Source: Bacteroidota bacterium (GTDB taxonomy: Bacteria; Bacteroidota; Bacteroidia; Chitinophagales; Chitinophagaceae). Taken from it: a stretch of 64,000 nucleotides of DNA. Below the pieces are notes generated by a model, which saw only the letters and a program-made list of their open reading frames with translations, did not search any database and had not been told where the DNA came from. The stretch is from the NCBI GenBank assembly GCA_018267955.1, contig JAFDXL010000001.1:1-64000 (forward strand), given 5' to 3'. The stretch's first letter is position 1, and each line of letters starts with the position of its first letter. Positions 8,956 through 18,062 of the stretch are shown in pieces. The translations under genes were made by a program, and so were the position numbers.

Positions 8956-11106
8956 ATGTCTGTAATTCAGAAAATAAGAACTAAGTATGCCAAGCTTGCC
9001 GGTGGCGTTATTGCCCTGTCGCTGATCGGTTTTATATTGATGGACGCCGCAAGTGGCCGCTTTGGTGATTTCCTTGGTCGTGATAATGCCGTTGCAAAAG
9101 TGAATGGTAATAAGATAGATATTAAGGACTATTCATTAAAAGTAAAAGACTACGAAATACTATATAATTATAGTACCAAAGGTCGCCCAATGGATGATGC
9201 TACACGTGCACAGCTCGATCAGCAGGCATTGACAGACCTGATAAATATGCAACTGGTAAATGATGAGTGCGAAAAGCTTGGCATCACCACTACTAAAGAA
9301 GAAGAAAAAGATCTGATATACGGATCTATTCCTGATGGCATGGTGCAGCAGTATCCAATGTTCCAGGATCAGAATACACACCAGTTCAATCCGCAATATG
9401 TAAAAGCTTTTGAACAACAGGCAGATCAAATTGATCCTACTGGCAAAATGAGGGAAGAATGGGAAACTTTGAAAAGGTATATTATTCAAAACAATAACCT
9501 CAGAAAATTCAACGCTCTTTTCGGCAAAGCTGTATTCGCTCCTAAATTTATGATGGACTATGCACAAAAACAGCGTGATGAATATGCAGGTGTAAAATTT
9601 GTGAAAGTTCCTTTCAATACCATAGATGATAAAACAGTACCGGTTAGTGATGAGGAAATGGTTGCTTACATGAAAAAGCACGAAAAAATGTACACTACTG
9701 ATGAAGAGACAAGAAACATTGAATACGTTTCTTTTGATCTGCTGCCTTCTTCAGAAGATACAGCTCGCTCTTTAGGTGCATTGGAACGTCTGAAACCGGA
9801 ATTCCAAAATACCCTGGATGTAGAAAGTATGGTGAACCGCAATTCTGACGAACAGTACAAAGGTGCTTTTGTTAATAAGAAAAGCATGATGTCTTTTTAT
9901 GCAGATTCTATATTATCGCTTCCTGCAGGTTCTGTATTCGGGCCATATTTTGAAAACGGAAGTTATAAGCTTACAAAAGTTATTGAAAAGAAACAGCTGC
10001 CTGATTCTGTAAAATGCAGACACATATTAATAAGGACAGAAGATCGTGGTCAGGAAGTAGCTGCTGACACGGTAGCAAAAGCAAAAATTGACAGCGTGGA
10101 AATGGCTATCAAAAATGGTGCTGACTTTAAAGAAATGGTGGCTAAGTACTCTGAAGATGAAGGCAGCAAAAACACAGCCGGAGAATACACATTTACTTTA
10201 CAGCAACGCGATGGCCTGTCAAAAGAATTTGCTGATTTTATCTTCGATGGCAAGAAAGGTGAAATAAAAGTGGTAAAGGTGAAAAACGATGCTTATTCCG
10301 GTTACCATCTTATAGAGATCCTGGATCAAACAGGTTTCGAAACCGCTGCCAAGCTCGCAACCATCAGCAAAGAGCTGGAGGCCGGAGATAATACACAATC
10401 TGCTATTTATGCAAAAGCTTCTGAATTTGCCGGTAAATACAATACCGGGAAAGCTTTTGATGATGCTACCAAAAAAGGATCTTACAATAAGCGTGTAGCC
10501 GAAAATATTAAAGTGAACGATTTCTCTATACCAGGCCTTGGCAATAGCCGCGAAATGATCAGGTGGGTATATGAGTCTAAAGAAGGAGATGTATCCCAGG
10601 TATTTTCTTTGAACCAACGTTATATCGTTGCTAAGGTTACAACTGTTCAGAAACCAGGACTGATGAAACTGGATGAGAACATCAAACCTCAGATCGAAAA
10701 TATAGTTAGGGGCGAGAAGAAAACAAAAATGATCGTTGACAAATACAAGTCAACAGGCACTATAGAAGCTTTGGGATCAGCATCTGCGCAACAAGTTAAT
10801 GATGCCGATTCTTTCAACTGGGCTAATAGCTATGTAAATCACATTGGTTATGTTCCCAAAATGGTAGGTTACATTTTCTCTAAAGATGCCAAGATCAATA
10901 CTCTTTGCCCTCCATTCCAGGGTCAGGATGGTGTTTACTACATCAGCATAAAATACAAATTTGAAAAACCGGCGCCGCAGGTAATACCGGAGCAAATGCA
11001 GGCGCAGCAAATGTCTATGGCAATGATGCTTCGCAACTCTTTGGGTTTATACACAGAAACATTGAAGAAGGCTGCAAAGATTACCTACAGCGTCAAAAAC
11101 CTATAA
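8956..11106 (+). CDS. PpiD-like membrane-anchored peptidyl-prolyl isomerase (SurA/PpiD family)
   Basis: The 716-residue protein has one N-terminal transmembrane segment (about residues 15-33, GGVIALSLIGFILMDAA) with a short cytoplasmic head. It is followed by a SurA/PpiD-type N-domain (VAKVNGNKIDIKDYSLKV), and a parvulin rotamase domain at about 350-450 (VKCRHILIRTEDR, ADFKEMVAKYSEDEGSKNTAGEYTF kept in family spacing). A long C-terminal helical part follows. Such proteins assist folding of exported proteins in the periplasm, near the translocon. A strong terminator follows, so it is probably a single-gene unit. It is the first gene right of the candidate origin. Confidence 0.88.
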   Translation: MSVIQKIRTKYAKLAGGVIALSLIGFILMDAASGRFGDFLGRDNAVAKVNGNKIDIKDYSLKVKDYEILYNYSTKGRPMDDATRAQLDQQALTDLINMQLVNDECEKLGITTTKEEEKDLIYGSIPDGMVQQYPMFQDQNTHQFNPQYVKAFEQQADQIDPTGKMREEWETLKRYIIQNNNLRKFNALFGKAVFAPKFMMDYAQKQRDEYAGVKFVKVPFNTIDDKTVPVSDEEMVAYMKKHEKMYTTDEETRNIEYVSFDLLPSSEDTARSLGALERLKPEFQNTLDVESMVNRNSDEQYKGAFVNKKSMMSFYADSILSLPAGSVFGPYFENGSYKLTKVIEKKQLPDSVKCRHILIRTEDRGQEVAADTVAKAKIDSVEMAIKNGADFKEMVAKYSEDEGSKNTAGEYTFTLQQRDGLSKEFADFIFDGKKGEIKVVKVKNDAYSGYHLIEILDQTGFETAAKLATISKELEAGDNTQSAIYAKASEFAGKYNTGKAFDDATKKGSYNKRVAENIKVNDFSIPGLGNSREMIRWVYESKEGDVSQVFSLNQRYIVAKVTTVQKPGLMKLDENIKPQIENIVRGEKKTKMIVDKYKSTGTIEALGSASAQQVNDADSFNWANSYVNHIGYVPKMVGYIFSKDAKINTLCPPFQGQDGVYYISIKYKFEKPAPQVIPEQMQAQQMSMAMMLRNSLGLYTETLKKAAKITYSVKNL

Positions 11107-11130
11107 TTAAAATTGAACTTTCTATAAGTT

Positions 11131-11163
11131 AAAACTGCCGGGTTATCGCCCGGCAGTTTTTTT
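11131..11163 (+). terminator. Intrinsic terminator after the ppiD-like gene
   Basis: AAAACTGCCGGG (11131-11142) pairs perfectly with CCCGGCAGTTTT (11149-11160) around TTATCG and runs into seven T. Confidence 0.93.
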
Positions 11164-11181
11164 CATTGCACATACTATAGC

Positions 11182-11189
11182 TAACTTTG
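11182..11189 (+). promoter_or_regulatory. -7 element of the DUF2480 gene promoter
   Basis: TAACTTTG matches TAnnTTTG and lies 8 bases upstream of the ATG at 11198, directly after the preceding terminator. The upstream element is weak. Confidence 0.45.
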
Positions 11190-11197
11190 CATGTATC

Positions 11198-11722
11198 ATG
11201 GAAGTAATAAGAAATAAAGTAGCGGAAAGTGGAATAATAACATTGGACCTTGCCAACTACCTGGCAAACCCGGCAGACATAGCCATGTTCGACCTGAAGC
11301 CATTTCTTTTTATGGAAATGATATTAAAGGAGAAAGATTATCGTGCTGCACTGGCAACGCACGACTGGCAACAGTATAAAGACAAAGATGTTGCAGTTTT
11401 TTGTTCTGTTGACGCGATAGTTCCTTTATGGTCTTATATGCTGGCAGCTACTTATTTGCAACCTGTAGCCAGGTCTGTATATTTTGGTTCAGCGGCAGAG
11501 TTATCAAAGTATGTAATGCTGCAGAATATCGGTGCTATCAATGCAGCAGATTATGAAGATAAGCGTGTGGTGGTAAAGGGTTGTGGCGATAAGCAAATAC
11601 CGGAGGCAGCTTACGTTGCGATCACGGAAAAACTAAGGCCCGTGGTAAAATCCTTGATGTACGGAGAGCCTTGTTCTACAGTGCCCATATTCAAAAAGTC
11701 GGCTACAAAACAAGAAGATTAA
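11198..11722 (+). CDS. DUF2480 family protein
   Basis: The 174-residue soluble protein matches the Bacteroidota DUF2480 family: GIITLDLANYL near the N-terminus, then DLKPFLFMEMILKEKDYRAAL, and a C-terminal VVVKGCGDKQIPEAAYVAITEKL segment. No catalytic role is established for the family. It has no signal peptide. It has its own promoter and sits between terminator and a convergent mntR-like gene, with which its last 20 bases overlap. The cysteine in VKGCGDK is conserved as far as I recall, which hints at a redox or metal role, but this is speculative. Confidence 0.8.
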   Translation: MEVIRNKVAESGIITLDLANYLANPADIAMFDLKPFLFMEMILKEKDYRAALATHDWQQYKDKDVAVFCSVDAIVPLWSYMLAATYLQPVARSVYFGSAAELSKYVMLQNIGAINAADYEDKRVVVKGCGDKQIPEAAYVAITEKLRPVVKSLMYGEPCSTVPIFKKSATKQED

Positions 11723-12365
11723 CAGCTATTTTTTCCGAAAGCTGTATTTGCTCGTCCTTTTCTGTTTTCACAATAATACTGCCATCAAATGGCATACGTT
11801 CCAGTACGGTAAGCCGGCAGCCAATTGTTAAATTATAACGTTGCAATTGTTGAAGAAAAGGACTGGTGGTGTCTTTTACTGCAACGATCTTACACTTATC
11901 ACCGCTTTTTATTTCACTTAGCAATTTTGCAGTAGATACAGGGATATCACCATTAGGTTTGGGTATCGGATCTCCATGGGGGTCATATTCCGGAAACCCG
12001 AGGAATTCATCCAATCGCTCTATAAGTTTCGCAGAGTGTATATGTTCCAACTGCTCCGCTACTTCGTGTACTTCGTCCCATGAAAAGTTAAGCCGCTGGT
12101 ATAGAAATGTTTCCCACAGGCGATGCTTCCGAAGAATAGAAAGTGCTGTTTTTGTTCCTGAAGAGGAAAGCTGCACTTTTTTATACTTTTCATAATGAAT
12201 CAGCGCCTTCTCCGATAGCTTGCGCAACATATCGGTTACAGTTGCCGGCCGGGTCTGCATTTTTTCTGCTATTTCGTTTACCGAAACTTCGCCCGTGCCA
12301 TTACTATGCTGAATGCTGTAGATGGCTTTTATATAATTCTCTTCTGTTAAACTTAGCAACTGCAT
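11703..12365 (-). CDS. DtxR/MntR family metal-dependent transcriptional regulator
   Basis: I start this gene at the ATG at 12365 (220 residues, MQLLSLTEENYIKAIY), the standard family N-terminus; an upstream TTG at 12383 is less likely. Residues 1-65 are a winged helix-turn-helix (VNEIAEKMQTRPATVTDMLRKL). A dimerisation domain follows with metal ligands in KHRLWETFL and in ExxEH (EQLEH). The C-terminal about 75 residues form a FeoA/SH3-like domain. Such proteins repress metal-uptake genes with Mn2+ or Fe2+. No transporter gene is adjacent, so the targets are unknown. Its 3' end overlaps the convergent DUF2480 gene by 20 bases. Confidence 0.87.
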   Translation of the reverse strand: MQLLSLTEENYIKAIYSIQHSNGTGEVSVNEIAEKMQTRPATVTDMLRKLSEKALIHYEKYKKVQLSSSGTKTALSILRKHRLWETFLYQRLNFSWDEVHEVAEQLEHIHSAKLIERLDEFLGFPEYDPHGDPIPKPNGDIPVSTAKLLSEIKSGDKCKIVAVKDTTSPFLQQLQRYNLTIGCRLTVLERMPFDGSIIVKTEKDEQIQLSEKIAVNLLVL

Positions 12366-12440
12366 CAGCCCGAAAATTAGCAAACATATCCCTAATATCA
12401 GTCTTTTTTATTAGCTTAGTAAGCCTTGGTTAATGTGATA

Positions 12441-13172
12441 ATGATGCCCATGCAAAGAATAAGCAATTTAGTAAAAGCATTTTTTTATTGTCTTCCGGTT
12501 TTGCTTTCCTTATACAGCCCAAATGCTTTTTCCCAGGAAGCGCGCATTAAGGATTATGATAAACCGCGCGATCTGAAAGTAATTGCCGAATACGATGATG
12601 GCAGGGGAAATACCATACGCGAGGTGCAGTACAAGCAGGGCAGTATGCGGGTTACGGAAACAATATTTATGCCCAAGGTCGTTACCGGCATTGGTGTGCG
12701 CGTGCCATTGAATCCCGATACGGTTAATAAAGACTCTATCTGGATAATGATAGATAAGGGTAAATACGTACTGCAGGTTTATTACAAGAAAAAACTTATC
12801 CGTGGCTTCCGTGCAGTTTTTGGTCCTAACCCAAAGCTGAATAAATGTATGGAAGGTGACCGATGTACCCCGGAAGGCTGGTTTAAGATAGTGGATAAGC
12901 GGGCTAATAGTAAATACAATAAATTCATGCTGCTTAATTATCCCAACGAGAAAAATTATACAGAATTCAATAAACTCAAAGAGCAGGGCAAGATCCCTAA
13001 AAATGCACGTATAGGCGGAGACGTGGGCATACATGGTATATGGCCCAGGGGAGATGATATGATAGAAATGGGCGTCGGCTGGACTGACGGCTGCATTGCG
13101 TTAAGAAATGTAGATGTAGACGAGCTATTCAAATGGGTGCACGTTGGCACTAAGGTATATATCAGGAAATAG
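12441..13172 (+). CDS. L,D-transpeptidase (YkuD domain), exported
   Basis: The start is uncertain between ATGs at 12441, 12444 and 12450; 12450 gives the neatest signal peptide (hydrophobic, ending NAFSQ). The YkuD catalytic domain covers roughly the C-terminal 150 residues, with VGIHGIWPRGDD followed by GWTDGCIALRN; the nucleophile cysteine is near residue 218 and the histidine lies in HGIW. Such enzymes make 3-3 peptidoglycan cross-links or attach proteins. The TDGC version of the usual SHGC motif is an accepted variant. The product should act in the periplasm. Its last 11 bases overlap the convergent deacetylase-like gene. Confidence 0.9.
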   Translation: MMPMQRISNLVKAFFYCLPVLLSLYSPNAFSQEARIKDYDKPRDLKVIAEYDDGRGNTIREVQYKQGSMRVTETIFMPKVVTGIGVRVPLNPDTVNKDSIWIMIDKGKYVLQVYYKKKLIRGFRAVFGPNPKLNKCMEGDRCTPEGWFKIVDKRANSKYNKFMLLNYPNEKNYTEFNKLKEQGKIPKNARIGGDVGIHGIWPRGDDMIEMGVGWTDGCIALRNVDVDELFKWVHVGTKVYIRK

Positions 13173-14490
13173 CCTCTGCCATATCCGCGAGGAAGCGCTC
13201 ATATTGCACTGCCCATCCGCTCCATTCCTTATCTGTCCCCAGCGAAAAATTATGGAATACAGTTATTAGCAGGCTGCCGGCATCTTTCAATCGTTCCGCC
13301 ATCTGTCTCAATGTATCAAATGCGAAACTTGCATGAAGGCTATTCTCATAATGCGCGGTGGAATCCATAAAGCAAAACGGGTAAACACGTAATCCTGTTA
13401 ACTTTTCGTTTTCCAGGTCATACCATAAAAAGGAGCGTCCTGTTCCGGCACGAAAACCCAGTTTGGTGCCATAACCCATACTATAGTCTGTATTGATGCC
13501 ATAAGCAAGCAGGTTTCGGTAGGTTGCCGGCAATACCATTTTTACATAGTGTTGCCTGGAAATATGGATAGATTTTCCACTGATATCCTGTAGTACATGC
13601 TTTTCGTTACGGAAACGTTCTGCACTGTTACCTGTTTCATACGATGGATGCATACCGATATCACCTTCTTCAGCCAGGCTTTTTATCAGATCCTGCATCG
13701 CGGGATGCATTGGATGAATATTTTTATCGAACTGTCCCGTGCTTAAAGCAGCCAGTATAAAATAGATGGGTTTGTAATGATGTAGTGTATGCAGGTTCTT
13801 CAGAAAAGAGAAGCTATCAAAAGGATCAGTATGAACTCCCGATAACACCTGCAACCGTTCTGCAGCTATTGCGGGTTGCAAACTCAGCAGGTTTTTTACC
13901 AGCCCACCGGCATTTCTTAATCCGCCTTTATGTTTATAAGACCATGCTATATCAATATCATAAGTTGGCAGGTAAGAGAATTTGAATAGGGCAACCTGCA
14001 GGTGAAATTTTTTTTCAAGAAGATGTCTGAAAGCAAATAACCATTCATCAACCAATGGTCTTTCCAGCCATTTGTTTTTATACAGGATACTTTCTGTAGC
14101 CGGGTAACGGCCATGCTTATCGGGGGTGTAATGATAATATTCTTCGTAACGGGATACCAGGAAGAAAACCGCTGAAAAAATATCGAAAGGAATCGTGTAT
14201 TCATTCTGTTCAGCATCAGCAGCGTACAATGTTGGTATATTTTCCCAGCTGCCGGGTGCAATATCCTGTGTGCGAATACCGGATTCTTCTATCAGGCCCG
14301 ATGAAGGAATATTGATACCGCCGGGTATTACTACTCCATACCCTATAGCAATTGCTTCCCTATCATCATCGGTGGCCGGATCTGATTTTATGGTATAATT
14401 TATCTGGAGGCACTCCGTAAATATCCAGTCCAGCACATAAAGCAGGCGCTCCGTTTTTGCGGATGTAAATATTGTAAGGGAGTTGTGCAT
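13162..14490 (-). CDS. Polysaccharide deacetylase-like protein (Bacteroidota type)
   Basis: I start at the ATG at 14490 (442 residues); a GTG two codons earlier is possible. The N-terminal half (about 1-160) is a conserved Bacteroidota domain of unknown function ending in DIFSAVFFLVSRYEEY. The C-terminal half has NodB-like deacetylase features: FSYLPTYDIDIAW, GDIGMHPSYET and SRQHYVKMVLP, consistent with an Asp/His metal site. There is no signal peptide, so action may be cytoplasmic on a precursor. It begins 11 bases after the lutB stop and the two are probably one operon. Substrate is unknown. Confidence 0.75.
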   Translation of the reverse strand: MHNSLTIFTSAKTERLLYVLDWIFTECLQINYTIKSDPATDDDREAIAIGYGVVIPGGINIPSSGLIEESGIRTQDIAPGSWENIPTLYAADAEQNEYTIPFDIFSAVFFLVSRYEEYYHYTPDKHGRYPATESILYKNKWLERPLVDEWLFAFRHLLEKKFHLQVALFKFSYLPTYDIDIAWSYKHKGGLRNAGGLVKNLLSLQPAIAAERLQVLSGVHTDPFDSFSFLKNLHTLHHYKPIYFILAALSTGQFDKNIHPMHPAMQDLIKSLAEEGDIGMHPSYETGNSAERFRNEKHVLQDISGKSIHISRQHYVKMVLPATYRNLLAYGINTDYSMGYGTKLGFRAGTGRSFLWYDLENEKLTGLRVYPFCFMDSTAHYENSLHASFAFDTLRQMAERLKDAGSLLITVFHNFSLGTDKEWSGWAVQYERFLADMAEAIS

Positions 14491-14501
14491 AAGCACTGCA
14501 A

Positions 14502-15878
14502 TTATCGCTTATCGCGTTCTTTCCACATCTGGTTAAATGTCTTCGGCGCAAAATCCAGTTCACCGCGTCCATCTACCCAGCTGTTTTTAAATAGCTTATT
14601 TACCAGTTTGTTTTTGATACCGGCACCGGCACTATTCATCAGGCCTCTGTTCAGCATTCCCATCTTCCATATTTTCCAGCCGGTGTTCTCAGCAAAACTG
14701 TTCAGGTGTTCTTTTACTGCAATATGCCTGTTCTCCAGCAGCATCTCGTGGATGTTTATTTTTACAGGACATACTTCTGTACAGTTGCCGCACAGGCTCG
14801 ATGCATAGCTCAGGTGTTTAAACTCTGCCATGCCCTTCAGGTGCGGAGATATTACAGATCCGATGGGGCCGCTATAGGTAGTACCATAAGCATGGCCGCC
14901 AATATTTTTATAAACAGGACAGGCATTCAGGCAAGATCCGCAACGGATGCAATACATGCTCTCGCGTACTTCTGATCTTATCAGGTTGGTACGGCCATTA
15001 TCCAGTAATATCACATACATTTCTTCCGGGCCATCCGTTTCACCGGCTTGTTTTCCGCCTGTGAAAATGGTATTGTAAACAGTAACGTTTTGCCCGGTGC
15101 CATAGGTTGCCAGCAACGGCCAGAAAAGCGCCAGGTCGTTTAGCGACGGCAATACTTTTTCTATGCCTACTATAGCGATATGCGTTTTAGGAAAGGCAGT
15201 GCTCAAACGACCATTGCCTTCATTTTCACTTACGCATACAGCACCTATATCGGCGATCAAAAAATTGCCGCCGGTGATGCCAACTTCAGAGGTAGTATAT
15301 TTTGCCCTCAGGTTTTTGCGGGCTATTTGTGTCAGTTCATTAGGGCTCAGGTTAGGTTCTGTTCCCAGTTTTTCGTGAAACACACGGGCAACATCTTCTT
15401 TGCTTTTGTGCATCGCCGGTGTCACAATATGATAAGGCGCTTCACCATCCAGTTGCTGAATGTATTCACCAAGGTCGGTTTCTACAGAATCAATATTGTG
15501 TTTGGCAAGAAAGTCATTCAGGTGAATCTCTTCGGTCACCATAGATTTAGACTTCACTACCTGTTTGGTATTCTTGGCCTGGCATATCTGTAAAACGGCT
15601 TCCAGGGCTTCTTCTGCATTCTCTGCCCAGATCACTTTGCCGCCACGTGCTATAAAGTTTTTTTCAAACTGTTCCAGGTGCTGGTCCAGCTTTTCTATTG
15701 CACGCCATTTTACATTCTTCGCCTTTTTGCGGGCAAGGTCCAGGTCTGCAAATTGCATTTTACCTTTAACAACAGTATCTGCATACTTCTGTATGTTAAA
15801 GCTCAGTTTGCGCTTGTGCTCAAGGTCTCCTGCCTTGACCTTGCTCTTGGCAATGAATTCGGTAAGATTATCGGCCAT
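14502..15878 (-). CDS. LutB/LldF-type iron-sulfur lactate utilization protein
   Basis: The 458-residue protein has an N-terminal LUD domain (about residues 60-290, with MVTEEIHLNDFL and TGGNFLIADIGAVCVSENEGNGRL) and a ferredoxin-like part with two cysteine clusters, CIRCGSCLNACPVY and CGNCTEVCPV, each able to bind a [4Fe-4S] centre. A C-terminal helical segment (KIWKMGMLNRGLMNS) completes the LutB type. LutABC oxidises L-lactate; lutA and lutC are not next to this gene, so electron donor and acceptor are unknown. It is followed 11 bases later by the deacetylase-like gene, an unusual pairing. Confidence 0.88.
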   Translation of the reverse strand: MADNLTEFIAKSKVKAGDLEHKRKLSFNIQKYADTVVKGKMQFADLDLARKKAKNVKWRAIEKLDQHLEQFEKNFIARGGKVIWAENAEEALEAVLQICQAKNTKQVVKSKSMVTEEIHLNDFLAKHNIDSVETDLGEYIQQLDGEAPYHIVTPAMHKSKEDVARVFHEKLGTEPNLSPNELTQIARKNLRAKYTTSEVGITGGNFLIADIGAVCVSENEGNGRLSTAFPKTHIAIVGIEKVLPSLNDLALFWPLLATYGTGQNVTVYNTIFTGGKQAGETDGPEEMYVILLDNGRTNLIRSEVRESMYCIRCGSCLNACPVYKNIGGHAYGTTYSGPIGSVISPHLKGMAEFKHLSYASSLCGNCTEVCPVKINIHEMLLENRHIAVKEHLNSFAENTGWKIWKMGMLNRGLMNSAGAGIKNKLVNKLFKNSWVDGRGELDFAPKTFNQMWKERDKR

Positions 15879-15917
15879 AACGGATACACAAACCTAAGAA
15901 AAAACAGGTAAAGCCCC

Positions 15918-16781
15918 TTATTTATTGTTGGCCGCTAATTCTGCCTGGCGATTTAGCAAAAAGGTACAGGCTGCTTTTATAATGCCGGCCTCGTCCCTTT
16001 CCGCGGTGTAGATATTAAAAGGATCTTTTAAAGGTGCCGGCCATACAAATAGTTTAGAGCTATATATCTGGAACTGCACCTCGGCATATGGCTTTCCATC
16101 GGGGTAGTTCAGGTAGTAATAATAATCTTCTTTTGAGGTGCCCGGCAACGTACTGGCCATATTCTGAGATAGTTCATACGTGGCTAAGAGGCTATCTTTA
16201 TAGTATATATTATGGCCATGCAAGGTTACAAGGTAACGATCATTATCTTCAAGATGATAGGGTGAATTATTGTAATACCGAATACTGCCCAATGATAATA
16301 TTCTATCGTCAATCAGGGTCTTGTTCTTCTTCCAGTTTGCAGCCAGGCGTTGCCATGCTTCTTCATCAGCTCTCCCGTTTTTCAATACTTTATATTTTAC
16401 CATATCCCTTGCCAGGCAGTCCATCGTCAGCGGATGGTATTGTACATTTAACGCCTCTTCCTCGTCGCCAAACTGGATGCTATAATAATATTTTACGAAG
16501 CTGTTATACGGAGATGCCACAACTTTAGCAGTGGCAAATACAAATTGCTCGCCATCGGGCGTGCTGAAAAAATAGTCTTTGAACTTACCCGGTATAGATT
16601 CGGGATTACTTTCGTAAGTGCCTGCGTAACCCTTGTTTATCAGGTTGGGCTTCTTTTCTCCAACTGCTTCATAGGTCGCAAAGATGTTGTTGTCAGATAG
16701 CACTTTGCCATTTTCCATCACTACCTGCGCCAGTAGATGAAATGGCAGCAAAAAGTAAACAAGAATAAGGCACCGTAGCAT
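15918..16781 (-). CDS. Exported protein of unknown function
   Basis: The 287-residue protein has a signal peptide (MLRCLILVYFLLPFHLLAQ). The mature part is rich in Tyr and Lys and has a predicted mixed alpha/beta pattern with no catalytic motif I recognise. Its position between a PagL-like outer membrane protein gene and lutB, all on the minus strand, does not define a role. The gaps on both sides are short (39 and 46 bp), so it may be in one transcript with either neighbour. Location is likely periplasmic. Confidence 0.65.
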   Translation of the reverse strand: MLRCLILVYFLLPFHLLAQVVMENGKVLSDNNIFATYEAVGEKKPNLINKGYAGTYESNPESIPGKFKDYFFSTPDGEQFVFATAKVVASPYNSFVKYYYSIQFGDEEEALNVQYHPLTMDCLARDMVKYKVLKNGRADEEAWQRLAANWKKNKTLIDDRILSLGSIRYYNNSPYHLEDNDRYLVTLHGHNIYYKDSLLATYELSQNMASTLPGTSKEDYYYYLNYPDGKPYAEVQFQIYSSKLFVWPAPLKDPFNIYTAERDEAGIIKAACTFLLNRQAELAANNK

Positions 16782-16827
16782 AGATATAAAGTTATTATAA
16801 TGCTACGTTTTTAATTGTCATATTTTT

Positions 16828-17949
16828 TTAAAAGGCAATACCTAACCCTGCTTCTACGAGCTCGGCCTGTGTAGAGTGGGTCTTGAGGTACACATAAGGG
16901 AAGAATTCTTTGATCACGCCCTTTTCGCGTTGTACGATATATACGTTGCCCCCCAGCTTTTCATAGATAATGTAGTCAGACAGCGCATTCTTTTTCAGAT
17001 AATACCCCAGCTGGAACATAATACCTACCCTGCCGATGAGAAATTCATTTCCTATAAATACGGCGCTCTTCCATGAATGTTCTTTTTCATGCCCGGGGAA
17101 AATCTCATTATTCAGCAAAAACCGGTACACATTGTTGTAAAAAGAATAATCTACACCTATGAACATTTTGTTTTTACCTGCATAGCGTCTGCTTGCCAGC
17201 AAGCTGCCAAGATATACAGGATACATGGGCCCGTTGGGAGTGCTTTGTTCCACCGCAGCCATACCAAATTTACCTTCTATATATATCTTGTTCTTCAGTT
17301 TAGGCAGCTCTGTATGTATTCTTTCGGGCTGGGAAGTTACCGGGAAATAGCGCACACCAATGTGGGCGCCATATTTGTTAATACCCAGGTTAGGCTGGCG
17401 AAATGCTGCATTAGACATGTGCGCGAAATCCATGCCCATCTGCAGGTCTACATGTTTATTCAGGTGGTAGCGTATATCTGTAGCAAAATAAGAGCAGTTG
17501 TTCATATGGCTGCCAATCGCAGTATTCAGCGTGTCAAAATCAGGATAAAGCCCGTATCGTTTAGAAAGATAGCCAACACCAAAACCCGCCGTCAGGGTCC
17601 ATTCTACCTTTTTACCTCCTATGAGCGGTATTTGTAAGTTGGGAAAAATGCAAACGGCATGTCCATATACATGGTTGCGGTCATAATCTGTGTACATAAT
17701 GGCCCAGCCTATGAGCGGGTAATGCCTTCTTTGCTGCCAGTCCTTGCGGCCGTTGGTTTGCTGCACAAAATTGAGGATACCTGAGTTGATAGTATATGGA
17801 AACCCGGCCCTCATTTTAGAGGTATGTACCACACCACTACCAACAGAATAATTCGCTTCTACGCCAAAACCTGCCAGGCTATTCTTGTCCTGGGCTATTG
17901 CATTAGATAATAACAGTATTATGGAGGCAAGTAAAAAACAATGCTTCAT
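16828..17949 (-). CDS. Outer membrane PagL-like (lipid A 3-O-deacylase family) protein
   Basis: I use the ATG at 17949 (373 residues), which gives a clean signal peptide (MKHCFLLASIILLLSNAIAQ); the TTG at 17973 would spoil it. The first domain resembles PagL acyl hydrolases, with the HMSNAAFRQPNLG segment matching the His-Ser-bearing family motif (HxSN) and beta-strand alternation such as YGAHIGVRYFPV. At 373 residues it is about twice the length of PagL, and a second beta-rich part (IYIEGKFGMAA onward) suggests an enlarged or doubled barrel. If active, it would trim an acyl chain from lipid A in the outer membrane. Confidence 0.7.
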   Translation of the reverse strand: MKHCFLLASIILLLSNAIAQDKNSLAGFGVEANYSVGSGVVHTSKMRAGFPYTINSGILNFVQQTNGRKDWQQRRHYPLIGWAIMYTDYDRNHVYGHAVCIFPNLQIPLIGGKKVEWTLTAGFGVGYLSKRYGLYPDFDTLNTAIGSHMNNCSYFATDIRYHLNKHVDLQMGMDFAHMSNAAFRQPNLGINKYGAHIGVRYFPVTSQPERIHTELPKLKNKIYIEGKFGMAAVEQSTPNGPMYPVYLGSLLASRRYAGKNKMFIGVDYSFYNNVYRFLLNNEIFPGHEKEHSWKSAVFIGNEFLIGRVGIMFQLGYYLKKNALSDYIIYEKLGGNVYIVQREKGVIKEFFPYVYLKTHSTQAELVEAGLGIAF

Positions 17950-18062
17950 ACGGGAGCATCCCAATTTATGCAAATAAATAGTTTATCTGGCAATTTACCA
18001 TATCCGATATAGTTAAAAGCACAGCCAAACATGTACCTTTGGTACGTTTATTACATAGGAGG

